64,000 nucleotides of DNA, taken from positions 722,501-786,500 of the forward strand of contig JAEMWC010000005.1 in the NCBI GenBank assembly GCA_016490735.1. Direction: 5' to 3'. The notes under the pieces are model-generated. The model worked only from the letters and a program-made list of their open reading frames with translations. It made no database searches and was not told the origin of the DNA. The position numbers and the translations under genes are program-made. Shown here piece by piece: positions 1 through 11,238 of the stretch. The first letter of the stretch is position 1. Every line of letters begins with the position of its first letter. The stretch comes from Pachyseris speciosa. Taxonomy: Eukaryota; Cnidaria; Anthozoa; Scleractinia; Pachyseridae.

Positions 1-540
1 ACCGCTGATGAGCATGACCGCACATGCCTGAAGTGGCAGACGATATGATGCCGAATTTCAAAGGTGGTTTGTACCTGAGTACCAACATGGAAGGGGCCGG
101 CAGACAAAATTTCATGGAAATAGCTCTAAAGGCAGCTGAATTTCTTGTTGAGCTGTTTGCAACTGTGTGGTCCACTGTTGGACAGACAACGAAAGTTCCA
201 AATGGATCACGAAAATATACAACAACAATTTCATTTGAAAAATGGACCATCTCATTCTTAAATGTAAATTTATGATGTCAGTCCCGATTACTGATAACTA
301 GACATGCTTTTAAAATACAGTTTTTTTCTGAGCACTCTTTTGCATGAAGTTTGACCCTACAATAATGTGCAACTTGTTTTAGTCCTGTGTAATTTATAAT
401 ATATTATCATATATTTCGAAATAGAATCAAACAAGGACCACTTCGAGAAACAACAGTTACCTTATCATCAGTTACTGATGATCAGGTAACTACACTGTAC
501 TTATAGCTTAAGTTTACCTTTAAAATGTCTGTCCTTTCAG

Positions 541-1029
541 CCATACTATTTTCCTGTTCTCGACACAACGCTCAACCAGCGATGCTTGCCAATGGGGTAT
601 GCGTTCCCAGGAAACGAACCGGAGCAATTAATCGCTTGTCACTTGACAACGTGCCCGGTTCAAGACCACTTTCACCACTATGTCAGGCTCAACTGTGGAC
701 ATTCATTCCACGATGTAAGTGATAGTGATTCGGGAGATGAAAGCGATGGAGATGAAGACGATGACGAACCAGAAGAAAGCCCAAGGGGGGAATCAGAGAA
801 CCAAGACGCTGACAAGTTAGACAACTCCAAATACAGGAAGAAAGTGGATGACATCAAAGCTGAGTTTGCGGAGCGCTTCCGAATTTTAGAGGAAACAAAT
901 CCAACACAGATCCTTCCAGTGTACGCGAATCACAAGCAGAAACCACCAGTGCAACCACAGACAGAGGAGCCCAATTTCAATGTCAGGAACCAGGTTGCGG
1001 AAAGATTTGTTCACCGTCGGGAGGATTGA
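541..1029 (+). CDS. Terminal exon, Cys/His motif plus acidic tail (copy 1)
   Basis: An open frame begins right after a pyrimidine-rich acceptor (TGTCCTTTCAG, ending at 540) and runs to a TGA at 1027-1029, giving about 162 residues. The first ATG is at 586. The N-terminal part has clustered Cys and His (ACHLTTC, then DHFHHY, then NCGHSFHD), which looks like half of a RING-type or treble-clef zinc site. An Asp/Glu/Ser-rich stretch and a Lys/Glu-rich, probably helical C-terminus follow. A good donor (GTAAGT) lies at about 715, immediately after CGHSFHD, so the zinc motif may splice onward and the acidic tail may be read-through. Poly(A) signals AATAAA at about 1126 and 1139 and an A15 run follow. 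No upstream exon was identified. I do not recognise the gene. Confidence 0.45.
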   Translation, partial: PYYFPVLDTTLNQRCLPMGYAFPGNEPEQLIACHLTTCPVQDHFHHYVRLNCGHSFHDVSDSDSGDESDGDEDDDEPEESPRGESENQDADKLDNSKYRKKVDDIKAEFAERFRILEETNPTQILPVYANHKQKPPVQPQTEEPNFNVRNQVAERFVHRRED

Positions 1030-1496
1030 AGAACACATCGCCGTGATCGGCAATCATTAACTGCCAGCCATTAAAAGCAAGGCTTAACTGCAAAAAAACT
1101 CATCCTCGAGAACCAAATCTTCGTTAATAAATCTCCGTTAATAAAACTGCATATATACTTAAAAAAAAAAAAAAACAGCAGTTGTGAAACTCAGAAACTG
1201 TTCAAATGGCGTCGTTCACCGGTGCTTTTTGCTGCTTCCAATCCCCGCAATAAGTCAGCGGTAACCGCCCTGCGCACGCGTCCTTGAATGGCGGCCTTAG
1301 CCAATCAGCGGTTTTTGAGACCTGTCATAGCCAATTGACACCTGTCAAAACAAGGTATACGCTGACCAGTGTAACGTGACCATATCGCGGGCTCAAGTTA
1401 AGACCTCATCGAGGTCAGCTGTTTTTTTGAAGTTGACCGCTGACCAGGTACTTGCTTTCGATTGGATCGCAGGCTCAAGCCAAGTGTGGGACACCC

Positions 1497-2221
1497 TTAA
1501 CCGCGGTCAAACGTAAAAAAGTAAGAAAAGTCCTTTAAAGATAAGGTTTTTACGTTGAGAGCTCAAAGCTGATAAATTTTTCTTTTATTATGTGAGTTAA
1601 CTAAATCATTTCATGGCTTACTAAAAAAGTTTCAAGTCTTTTTAAAGCGAAGAATGTGGAGACTGGTCGGCGCTCTGTGTTTTTGTTTTCTGTTTCAATG
1701 CGTGACTTCTGGATATTTTACCTAAAACTTTTTTAGTAAGGCCCGGGTCGCATTACGACCAATTTTGTAAAAAATTGTTTACTCTAGGGACTAAAATCTG
1801 TCAACACGCCTTTTTTCTTATGCGACCCCCCATTTGTGTTTTTTCAAAAATTTTAAAATCGGAAAAAAACATCAAAGACGCCGGTGTGCTTGGGTGGGGC
1901 TGACCGATTTTTTCAAATTTCGAAAAAACAAGGATCCCGCTAAAATTTCCTCTGTGTGATTGACGTTTGTATTTTACCAAAACTGAAATGCGACCGTAAA
2001 TTGTATTTATCAATTTCATTTCCGGTCTCGCAATTTGATTTTTCCAGACGTTTTGAAATCAGCCAAATTTAAAATTGGTCTGTAATGCGACCCGGGCCTA
2101 ATCCATAAAATGATTGGGTAAACTCACCGACTGACGAAAAACTTATCAGGTTTGAGCTCTCAATGTAAAAACCTTATCTTTAAAGAACTTTTCTTACTTT
2201 TTTACGTTTGACCGCGGTTAA
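1497..2221. mobile_element. Long-TIR MITE, Mutator-like by TSD (copy 1)
   Basis: Terminal inverted repeats start TTAACCGCGGTCAAACG and continue with few mismatches for roughly 130 bp on each side. A perfect 9-bp direct repeat, GGGACACCC, flanks the element at 1488-1496 and 2222-2230. Nine-base target duplications are typical of Mutator-like elements. There is no transposase. Because the ends read TTAA, a TTAA-targeting family is possible, but that would leave the 9-bp repeat unexplained. A second MITE is nested at 1740-2098. Confidence 0.75.
1740..2098. mobile_element. Harbinger-like MITE nested in the long-TIR MITE (copy 1)
   Basis: The ends GGCCCGGGTCGCATTA and their inverted partner bound a 359-bp segment flanked by TAA on both sides (1737-1739 and 2099-2101). 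A 3-bp TWA target with a G-rich TIR is the usual PIF/Harbinger signature. No coding capacity. The ~120 bp just to its left (about 1619-1739) is itself bounded by inverted TTACTAAAAAAGTTT words and may be a third small insertion. Confidence 0.7.
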
Positions 2222-3963
2222 GGGACACCCAAACCAAATCGAGGCCGTTAAAATTTTTCGCGCGCTTTCTGCGGCTGGTAATTTCACATTCAGTTGGTTT
2301 CTTTATTTTGAGCAAAACAACTTCATCTTCTTCGATCGAAGTTTGTCTTTCGCGTAAAAAGCATAAAGATCAAGAACTTGTCAAAAGATACTCCGGAAGG
2401 TGAATTTTCAATTGATGAAAGGAAGGACGGACGATTTTTCTCAGGAAAAGCTTCAAAGATTGTGCGGTTGAAAACAGTATAATTCAACGCTTCAAGGGCT
2501 TTCACTTCACCGCGGCATCTTGCATCTCACCAAGAAAAGTCACTTAACAGTTCACCGGTATTAATGGGAGGAATGAGTAGCTCAAACTCTGTGGAAGAAG
2601 CTCTTTCTTTGGACAAACCGTTTGCTATTTTTGCGGATGCTTGTTTTTACTTTACTGAAGCTTACGCATTTTCAAGTGGTAGAAACCTCTACAACACAGG
2701 ACAGTGAGGTAAATTAAATAAATAGAAGCTTAACCTTTGGTTTAATCGTTGTTACTTTTGTTCAGGAATGAAACTTGTATTTTTCTCTCGAATGGATATA
2801 AATAACAATCATCTGTACTCGTTTTGGACGCAAAGAAGTAGTTGAATTGTTTGTTTGTTTTGTTACGTTGTTTTCTTTGCAAGCGAACGAGTGTTTTTAC
2901 TCGGCTTGGCTGACTGTTTTTCGACCTTGGTTCCTCACAGTAGCGTTAAGAAACTTTTGCCCTTATCTTATCAACACGTAATCGCAATGAGTCCTCGTAA
3001 AATTAAGCATTAAAGGGGGAGACTCGAGCTCGAGTAAAAATAAAAAATCCGATCAAATGCATGTGCATGTGCACTTCTCAAAATCTGACATTAAGTTGTC
3101 AAAATGCTGCCAAAACAGTCAAAACCCAGCGCGCTTCACTTCGTCAAGTCTTTAAGAGATCTTCATCGAAAGCAGCCTGTAAACAACAATTAAGTTTCGC
3201 CGTCTTTAAACATGTCGTTTGTTTGAACCGGTAAGAATCAGCGTTTGGATGTTAAAAACAGCGAAATGGGTTGACTGGCTGGCTGGTTTTGATAAATTTT
3301 AAAGTGGACGGGTCTGCGAGAGAAATGCTCGTTTGGTTTGGCAAGCGCTTTCTTCGTTATCTGGATGATGTTTTGCCACTGAGAATCATTAATTGAAGAA
3401 GGTTCTTCGGAAGACATGGGAAGTAACAGTAAAACCATCAAAGCACTTAAGTGTTTTGTGTAAGCCAAGGAAAGATTTTGTGGGAAATGGCTCTATTATT
3501 CAGCTCTGTCGCATTCCGAGTGATTGCTGTCTCAGTGATTCCTGGCAGCTGAAGGCAGCTGAATTTCTTGTTGAGCTGTTTGCAACTGTGTGGTCCACTG
3601 TTGGACAGACAACGAAAGTTCCAAATGGATCACGAAAATATACAACAACAATTTCATTTGAAAAATGGACCATCTCATTCTTAAATGTAAATTTATGATG
3701 TCAGTCCCGATTACTGATAACTAGACATGCTTTTAAAATACAGTTTTTTTCTGAGCACTCTTTTGCATGAAGTTTGACCCTACAATAATGTGCAACTTGT
3801 TTTAGTCCTGTGTAATTTATAATATATTATCATATATTTCGAAATAGAATCAAACAAGGACCACTTCGAGAAACAACAGTTACCTTATCATCAGTTACTG
3901 ATGATCAGGTAACTACACTGTACTTATAGCTTAAGTTTACCTTTAAAATGTCTGTCCTTTCAG

Positions 3964-4452
3964 CCATACTATTTTCCTGTTCTCGACACAACGCTCAACC
4001 AGCGATGCTTGCCAATGGGGTATGCGTTCCCAGGAAACGAACCGGAGCAATTAATCGCTTGTCACTTGACAACGTGCCCGGTTCAAGACCACTTTCACCA
4101 CTATGTCAGGCTCAACTGTGGACATTCATTCCACGATGTAAGTGATAGTGATTCGGGAGATGAAAGCGATGGAGATGAAGACGATGACGAACCAGAAGAA
4201 AGCCCAAGGGGGGAATCAGAGAACCAAGACGCTGACAAGTTAGACAACTCCAAATACAGGAAGAAAGTGGATGACATCAAAGCTGAGTTTGCGGAGCGCT
4301 TCCGAATTTTAGAGGAAACAAATCCAACACAGATCCTTCCAGTGTACGCGAATCACAAGCAGAAACCACCAGTGCAACCACAGACAGAGGAGCCCAATTT
4401 CAATGTCAGGAACCAGGTTGCGGAAAGATTTGTTCACCGTCGGGAGGATTGA
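3964..4452 (+). CDS. Terminal exon, Cys/His motif plus acidic tail (copy 2)
   Basis: The encoded residues are identical to those of the exon at 541-1029, with the same acceptor, the same internal GTAAGT donor after the CGHSFHD motif, the same stop and the same twin AATAAA signals. Exact preservation reflects the recent tandem duplication rather than demonstrated selection, so it adds no independent support for function. Confidence 0.43.
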   Translation, partial: PYYFPVLDTTLNQRCLPMGYAFPGNEPEQLIACHLTTCPVQDHFHHYVRLNCGHSFHDVSDSDSGDESDGDEDDDEPEESPRGESENQDADKLDNSKYRKKVDDIKAEFAERFRILEETNPTQILPVYANHKQKPPVQPQTEEPNFNVRNQVAERFVHRRED

Positions 4453-4917
4453 AGAACACATCGCCGTGATCGGCAATCATTAACTGCCAGCCATTAAAAG
4501 CAAGGCTTAACTGCAAAAAACTCATCCTCGAGAACCAAATCTTCGTTAATAAATCTCCGTTAATAAAACTGCATATATACTTAAAAAAAAAAAAAACAGC
4601 AGTTGTGAAACTCAGAAACTGTTCAAATGGCGTCGTTCACCGGTGCTTTTTGCTGCTTCCAATCCCCGCAATAAGTCAGCGGTAACCGCCCTGCGCACGC
4701 GTCCTTGAATGGCGGCCTTAGCCAATCAGCGGTTTTTGAGACCTGTCATAGCCAATTGACACCTGTCAAAACAAGGTATACGCTGACCAGTGTAACGTGA
4801 CCATATCGCGGGCTCAAGTTAAGACCTCATCGAGGTCAGCTGTTTTTTTGAAGTTGACCGCTGACCAGGTACTTGCTTTCGATTGGATCGCAGGCTCAAG
4901 CCAAGTGTGGGACACCC

Positions 4918-5643
4918 TTAACCGCGGTCAAACGTAAAAAAGTAAGAAAAGTCCTTTAAAGATAAGGTTTTTACGTTGAGAGCTCAAAGCTGATAAATTT
5001 TTCTTTTATTATGTGAGTTAACTAAATCATTTCATGGCTTACTAAAAAAGTTTCAAGTCTTTTTAAAGCGAAGAATGTGGAGACTGGTCGGCGCTCTGTG
5101 TTTTTGTTTTCTGTTTCAATGCGTGACTTCTGGATATTTTACCTAAAACTTTTTTTAGTAAGGCCCGGGTCGCATTACGACCAATTTTGTAAAAAATTGT
5201 TTACTCTAGGGACTAAAATCTGTCAACACGCCTTTTTTCTTATGCGACCCCCCATTTGTGTTTTTTCAAAAATTTTAAAATCGGAAAAAAACATCAAAGA
5301 CGCCGGTGTGCTTGGGTGGGGCTGACCGATTTTTTCAAATTTCGAAAAAACAAGGATCCCGCTAAAATTTCCTCTGTGTGATTGACGTTTGTATTTTACC
5401 AAAACTGAAATGCGACCGTAAATTGTATTTATCAATTTCATTTCCGGTCTCGCAATTTGATTTTTCCAGACGTTTTGAAATCAGCCAAATTTAAAATTGG
5501 TCTGTAATGCGACCCGGGCCTAATCCATAAAATGATTGGGTAAACTCACCGACTGACGAAAAACTTATCAGGTTTGAGCTCTCAATGTAAAAACCTTATC
5601 TTTAAAGAACTTTTCTTACTTTTTTACGTTTGACCGCGGTTAA
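4918..5643. mobile_element. Long-TIR MITE, Mutator-like by TSD (copy 2)
   Basis: Duplicate of the element at 1497-2221, carried along by the tandem duplication, with the same TIRs and GGGACACCC flanks. Confidence 0.75.
5162..5520. mobile_element. Harbinger-like MITE (copy 2)
   Basis: Copy of the 1740-2098 MITE within the second tandem unit, with the same TAA flanks and GGCCCGGG termini. Confidence 0.7.
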
Positions 5644-6960
5644 GGGACACCCAAACCAAATCGAGGCCGTTAAAATTTTTCGCGCGCTTTCTGCGGCTGG
5701 TAATTTCACATTCAGTTGGTTTCTTTATTTTGAGCAAAACAACTTCATCTTCTTCGATCGAAGTTTGTCTTTCGCGTAAAAAGCATAAAGATCAAGAACT
5801 TGTCAAAAGATACTCCGGAAGGTGAATTTTCAATTGATGAAAGGAAGGACGGACGATTTTTCTCAGGAAAAGCTTCAAAGATTGTGCGGTTGAAAACAGT
5901 ATAATTCAACGCTTCAAGGGCTTTCACTTCACCGCGGCATCTTGCATCTCACCAAGAAAAGTCACTTAACAGTTCACCGGTATTAATGGGAGGAATGAGT
6001 AGCTCAAACTCTGTGGAAGAAGCTCTTTCTTTGGACAAACCGTTTGCTATTTTTGCGGATGCTTGTTTTTACTTTACTGAAGCTTACGCATTTTCAAGTG
6101 GTAGAAACCTCTACAACACAGGACAGTGAGGTAAATTAAATAAATAGAAGCTTAACCTTTGGTTTAATCGTTGTTACTTTTGTTCAGGAATGAAACTTGT
6201 ATTTTTCTCTCGAATGGATATAAATAACAATCATCTGTACTCGTTTTGGACGCAAAGAAGTAGTTGAATTGTTTGTTTGTTTTGTTACGTTGTTTTCTTT
6301 GCAAGCGAACGAGTGTTTTTACTCGGCTTGGCTGACTGTTTTTCGACCTTGGTTCCTCACAGTAGCGTTAAGAAACTTTTGCCCTTATCTTATCAACACG
6401 TAATCGCAATGAGTCCTCGTAAAATTAAGCATTAAAGGGGGAGACTCGAGCTCGAGTAAAAATAAAAAATCCGATCAAATGCATGTGCATGTGCACTTCT
6501 CAAAATCTGACATTAAGTTGTCAAAATGCTGCCAAAACAGTCAAAACCCAGCGCGCTTCACTTCGTCAAGTCTTTAAGAGATCTTCATCGAAAGCAGCCT
6601 GTAAACAACAATTAAGTTTCGCCGTCTTTAAACATGTCGTTTGTTTGAACCGGTAAGAATCAGCGTTTGGATGTTAAAAACAGCGAAATGGGTTGACTGG
6701 CTGGCTGGTTTTGATAAATTTTAAAGTGGACGGGTCTGCGAGAGAAATGCTCGTTTGGTTTGGCAAGCGCTTTCTTCGTTATCTGGATGATGTTTTGCCA
6801 CTGAGAATCATTAATTGAAGAAGGTTCTTCGGAAGACATGGGAAGTAACAGTAAAACCATCAAAGCACTTAAGTGTTTTGTGTAAGCCAAGGAAAGATTT
6901 TGTGGGAAATGGCTCTATTATTCAGCTCTGTCGCATTCCGAGTGATTGCTGTCTCAGTGA

Positions 6961-7430
6961 TTCCTGTTGACTGCTCTAAACGATCAGGTACCGACCTCTT
7001 TTTTGTCTTTTCTACGGACATTTATGTCAAATCTGCTAAGGAAATTTCCTAGCTTAATACAAGATAGTTTTGTTACCTGTCCAATTTCTGCACCTTCTCC
7101 AAGAATCTTCGAAGAAATATTATTCATATTGTGCTTTGTTTTCTTGTAATAAGTCTTATGTTTGTTGTTATATTTTTTCTGAACCGCGGTCAATTCCTGT
7201 TGACTGCTGTAAACGAAGAGTTTGTACCCTTTATTTTTTTTTCTAGGGGCATTTATGTCAAAATAAATACCGATTTTCCTAGCTTTATCATTACAAGCTA
7301 TTTTAATTACTAGCTAGTCTTGTTTAATTTCTCCACCTTCTCCTTCTTCGAGCAAACACTCGTCGGCATCGTACTTTGTTCGCTTGCAGTGTTTTTGTTT
7401 TGTTTTGTTTTTTTTATCCGCTTTGAATCC
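6961..7430. repeat. Diverged tandem pair, ~235-bp unit
   Basis: Two imperfect direct repeats starting at about 6961 and 7194 share the opening ATTCCTGTTGACTGCT and the later block CATTTATGTCAAA, with matching layout of the T-rich and CTCCACCTTCTCC parts. They are much older than the 3.4-kb duplication they abut. No gene was seen. Confidence 0.6.
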
Positions 7431-7663
7431 CTTTACGCTTTCATCTCAAAGTAGTTAGACTCAAGAATGTCCGTCTTTTTTTTTTCTTTTTTGCAAACGT
7501 TTACTATCGAAAACTCTTCGTTTTCCCTGCTGCTGCTCAATTGTTTTGGACACAAATTAAACTGGCCCAAATAAACTCTTGCGAAGTTGCTCGGTGAGAG
7601 TGTGCAGCTCCGATTCTAGGTTTGGCATGGCTAAATATATATATGGCCTTCAGCTTTTCTTTT

Positions 7664-7759
7664 TTTAATCGCTACATAACAGACTGGAATGGTGTTCCAT
7701 TGAACATCATGCATGCACCTTCTTTAAGCAGTTTTAAGTCCTATCTATTACATTATTAG
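7664..7759 (+). pseudogene. LINE reverse-transcriptase C-terminal scrap
   Basis: The last 31 codons before a TAG read like the C-terminus of CR1/L2-type LINE polyproteins (RYITDWNGVPLNI followed by SLSSFKSYLL). Everything upstream of the scrap is gone. The downstream A-rich segment contains an imperfect ~95-bp tandem pair (7757-7925), as LINE 3' UTRs sometimes do. Confidence 0.55.
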
Positions 7760-7929
7760 TGTCAATTTTAAATCAGATGTAGCTTGTGAGTGACAAGTAT
7801 GTAATTTAATTAGGTTTGCTATGGATTACTTCATGATTTTTAGTCTCAATCTCAAATCAGGGGTGACTTGTAAGAGACAAGTATTTGATTTAATTTGATT
7901 AGGTTAGCTTTGGGCCACGTTTAAATTTC

Positions 7930-9655
7930 ACCTCTTAGTTTTCAGAATGTGTAATATTAGATAATATTCTTTGTATGGGAATTTAGTTTCTCCCAATTAT
8001 TCTCCAGTCATGCACTTTTTTGTTTTGTATCAACTTAGTTGTATTCACATGACAAAGTATTATTAAACTTAAAACTTAAAATTAAACTTAAAGTAAGCTC
8101 TTTCTCATCAATGTACACATCCTTTGGACTTCCTCCTCCTGCATACAGTCTTTCAATTAATTTTATTAGTAGCTGGTCACACCAATCTTGTGGGATGTTT
8201 GGATGACATTTGGCATTAATGTTTAATGGAATCTCTGATGTTTGATGAAGTATGTTAAGATCAAGTTAAGATGGCTAACGGATTTCCAGCACTTTTGCTT
8301 TGATGAATCACCTTGATAGTGGTATCAACCAAATGCCCAATATATTATTATCAAGTTGTTTGGGCTTGCACTTAACTGGCCAGAAGAGCAGCTGGATTTC
8401 TTTTTGAAAACACTGTAGGTGCATTGAGTGATGAGCTTAATGTGATAGTAAGGTCAAGAAGTAATTGATCAAAATAAATATCTTGGTCTTAATTCATGGC
8501 ATCTAAATATTTTTATTGATTTCCATGTATCTTTCTTTCATAATTTTTGTGAGACATACATATATCCAGAGGATACACAATTTCCGATTTCTGACTGTCT
8601 CATGGGAGGCTGTGGATAATTGAAATTGCATTCATTATGAAGTGGTGATCTGAATCACTATATATCTGATGTGATACTGATTTCAAGGAGCAATCACCAG
8701 GCTTCTCCACCAATTTCTAGTGGCTCTAAACCATACCTAAGTAGCTAAGTATGTAACTAAGTTGCCTACAGTTGAACGGGGAAACAGACCTGTCCTTAGG
8801 TATTGCTCTAAGATGTTAAGAAATGTTTTGTTTTAAAAATTTATAGATGAAAACTAGCTTTGCAGGTTCTTTTTTTCACAAGGTATTAAAGATTATTTAA
8901 AAAAAACCTACCTCAATATTTTTATTTTGCTTTTTTAACATCTCCAAACTCAGTTTGGAAAGGAATTTTTATTACCTTACTCAATAGAACGCTTGTTTTT
9001 AGGAGGGGTGGGGGTCCAAATTCGTAAAAGGGGATTCATATCTGCTAGCAGTTCTGGACTAGGGGGTCCAAATCTGATCCACAAGCAGATCTGGACTGGA
9101 GGGTGCAAATCCACGTGGGGTCCAAATCCACTGTGCCACTGGCTCAGATCACCTTTACATACTATTTTCTACAGCATTGGGTCTGTAGCTTGAGTGAGGT
9201 CAGATGGGTGATATGACAAGCAGACTATATGTAAATGCCAGTAGAAAAAGAATGCTTTTGGAGCTCCGCTTTTAGGCTTGGCTAAATATATATATTTAGT
9301 TAAATCCATGTTGGCTTCTTCTATGAACTCGCTCAGCTCCTCTTAACCTAAATCGCAATTATTACACGCCAAACGACTTTTTCGTCTCTTCTCTTACCCT
9401 TGCAAAAATAATATCAAATTCAGAAAAAGTAAATAAACACGTGAGATGATATTAAAAACAGAAATTATAACTGAATGATAAAATAATGCGTCCCTTCCGC
9501 TCGCTTTCGTCCATGGCGACAGCCATGAAGGAGACTACATGTCGGGAAATCACTTTCCATGGCGGAAAATCACTTTCATTAGGGCCTAATGTCACAGTAT
9601 GTCAGCATTTCTCCAATGTTCATAATTGTAAGATACTTTTTGTTTATTACTCTTT
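7930..9655. other. Unassigned AT-rich DNA
   Basis: No gene, RNA or clear element boundary was recognised. A low-complexity stretch of GGGGTCCAAATC-type words occurs at 9000-9135, and a short word GGCTAAATATATATA recurs at about 7629 and 9279. The longer open frame at 9486-9968 spans a GATCC microsatellite and has no recognisable domain. Confidence 0.5.
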
Positions 9656-9659
9656 TCCC

Positions 9660-9713
9660 ATCCGTGATCCGATCCGTGATCCGATCCGATCCGATCCGAT
9701 CCGATCCGATCCT
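9660..9713 (+). repeat. (GATCC)n microsatellite
   Basis: A run of GATCC units with a few GTGATCC variants. Because the unit is five bases, it is open in several frames and produces an IRSDP-type peptide repeat. This accounts for the overlapping open frames here. Confidence 0.9.
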
Positions 9714-10063
9714 GGTTTTGTCGACGCCGCGTTCAGGCCGATTTCGAACTTTCCTGATTTTCGCGAAAATAAAAAATCGCTGGAACTTTTGAATATTATT
9801 TTTGAAAATAGTTCACTGAAAGGGGCTTTTGGGAGAAATAAAAAGAAATTCGAATTTTTGCTTCCGTCGCCGCATACTCGAAAGTTACAGACAACGACTC
9901 TTAACAAACGACAAATTTTTAATAACACTGGAAAATACTTAATAGCAAGGACCACCGTTGCAAAATAGAAGAGCCGGATCCTGTAATAGATCTAACCAGC
10001 TATAAAATTGTAAACTAGAAAACGGTAGAAAACAAGCAAGGCTGATTACACGGCTAGGAATAT

Positions 10064-11238
10064 ATATTTAAACCAATATTTCGGGAGGCACAGCCTTCCT
10101 TCATCAGGGTGTTACATATTATGACCCTAAGATGAAACGACGTTACAGTTTTAAAAAAAGTTGTACATGTAACATGATATTACAATAAAGGTAAACAATA
10201 CAACGTAAAATAAAAAAACGTTACAGTTTGAAAATTTGATAAAAACGTAACATGAAAACAAAAAGATAGGTATTATATTTCTTCTTTTCTGTTGATACCT
10301 AACGGTTCAAGAGTTTGACCTCTATCAATTAGATATGCTTCTCTGGCTCTTCGTACACCGTCACGATTGGATTTGGACAGTTCTAGTGGAATTAGTTGCA
10401 TGTCAGAAGCGCTGTGACCGTTAGAGAGAAAATGTTCTGATACTGCAGTGGGTTTAGAGCTGTTGGTTTGTTTGTCGACTGTTCTACGATGTTCGTTGAA
10501 ACGGTCCTTTAGTCGTCGTTTAGTTTCGCCTATGTATTGTTTGTGACAGTGATTGCATTGTACCATGTATATGACATTTTTGGAATTACAGTCAATGTGA
10601 TGTTTGATGAATCTAGTTTCGCCGGTGGAATGAAAAGTATAGGTTGTAAGTCCATCAGTTATGTAGTTGCATGTTAAACAGTTGTGGCCACAACGAAAGG
10701 CACCAAGGGGTTGATTATTTTGAGCAGGTTTACGTAGTTTAGCACTGACCAATAGATCGTTAAGATTGTTAGAACGTCGGAAAGCAACAAGAGGGGCAGC
10801 CTTGAAAACGTCAACGCAGCGGGGAGATGAAGATAAAATGTTGTAGTGTTGTTTGTGAATAATAGATGATACGGAGCGAATAGCTGGATTGTATGTTATG
10901 ACAAGGGGTACACGTGTAGGCTGGTTAGTATCGGAATTGCGTTGTTTGGGGGCAAGTGCTTCGGTACGTGAAATGTTGTAAACGCGTTGTATTTCGTTGT
11001 TGAGGAAAGAGAGATTGTACCCACGTTTGCTGAGATAAGACTTGAGTTCGTTAAGACGGAGTGCGAAAGTTTCGTCAGAAGAGCAGATGCATCGAAGTCT
11101 GAGAGCTAAACTGAATGGAATAGCTCTTTTGCTGTGTCTGGGATGGCAAGAGGATTGTAACAAGTAGAGATGCTTGTCAGTAGCCTTAGTGTAAAGATCA
11201 GTAGTGATTTTACCCTTGTTCAGTGACACGTTGACGTC
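10064..11238 (-). mobile_element. Penelope-like element, inverted 5'-truncated copy
   Basis: This segment is the reverse complement of 12612-13787, with only scattered substitutions (for example Ser for Asn and Lys for Asn in the encoded protein). It keeps the last 318 codons (10273-11229, minus strand), covering the linker zinc motif and GIY-YIG domain, plus the terminal signature GATGAAGG...CCGAAATATTGG. It ends abruptly at 11238, where the full copy begins on the opposite strand. Head-to-head partial copies at the 5' end are a known oddity of Penelope-like elements. Confidence 0.9.

Larger units (their letters stand above)
129..3544. repeat. Tandem 3.42-kb duplication, copy 1
   Basis: This unit recurs at 3552-6966 at a constant offset of 3422-3423 bases. 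The only differences I found are single-base length changes in homopolymers (an A run near 1090, the A run near 1160, a T run near 1730). The two copies are separated by 7 bases at 3545-3551, where a 10-base word (GGCAGCTGAA) is itself repeated, suggesting a templated join. Each unit carries an acidic zinc-finger-like exon, a nested MITE pair and about 1.3 kb of unassigned sequence (2231-3544). In that unassigned part the only notable small frames are 2564-2707 (+) and 2323-2505 (-), neither of which I recognise. Confidence 0.95.
3552..6966. repeat. Tandem 3.42-kb duplication, copy 2
   Basis: Second copy of the unit at 129-3544, with the same content in the same order. Its right edge is the word GATTCCTG, which is followed by different sequence than in copy 1. 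That edge is also the start of a pair of older, diverged ~235-bp repeats at 6961-7430. The near identity implies either a very recent duplication or an assembly that laid two haplotypes end to end. Confidence 0.95.

Noticed and set aside
1801..2019. Minus-str 72-aa frame, also at 5223-5441
   Set aside because: It lies wholly inside the Harbinger-like MITE and has no similarity I recognise; its repetition is due to the tandem duplication.
1497..2221. piggyBac/Kolobok assignment from TTAA ends
   Set aside because: A perfect 9-bp direct repeat outside the TTAA is better explained by a Mutator-type duplication, although TTAA cannot be fully excluded.
9486..9968. 160-aa open frame
   Set aside because: Its middle is the GATCC microsatellite, an overlapping reverse frame is equally open, and no domain is visible.
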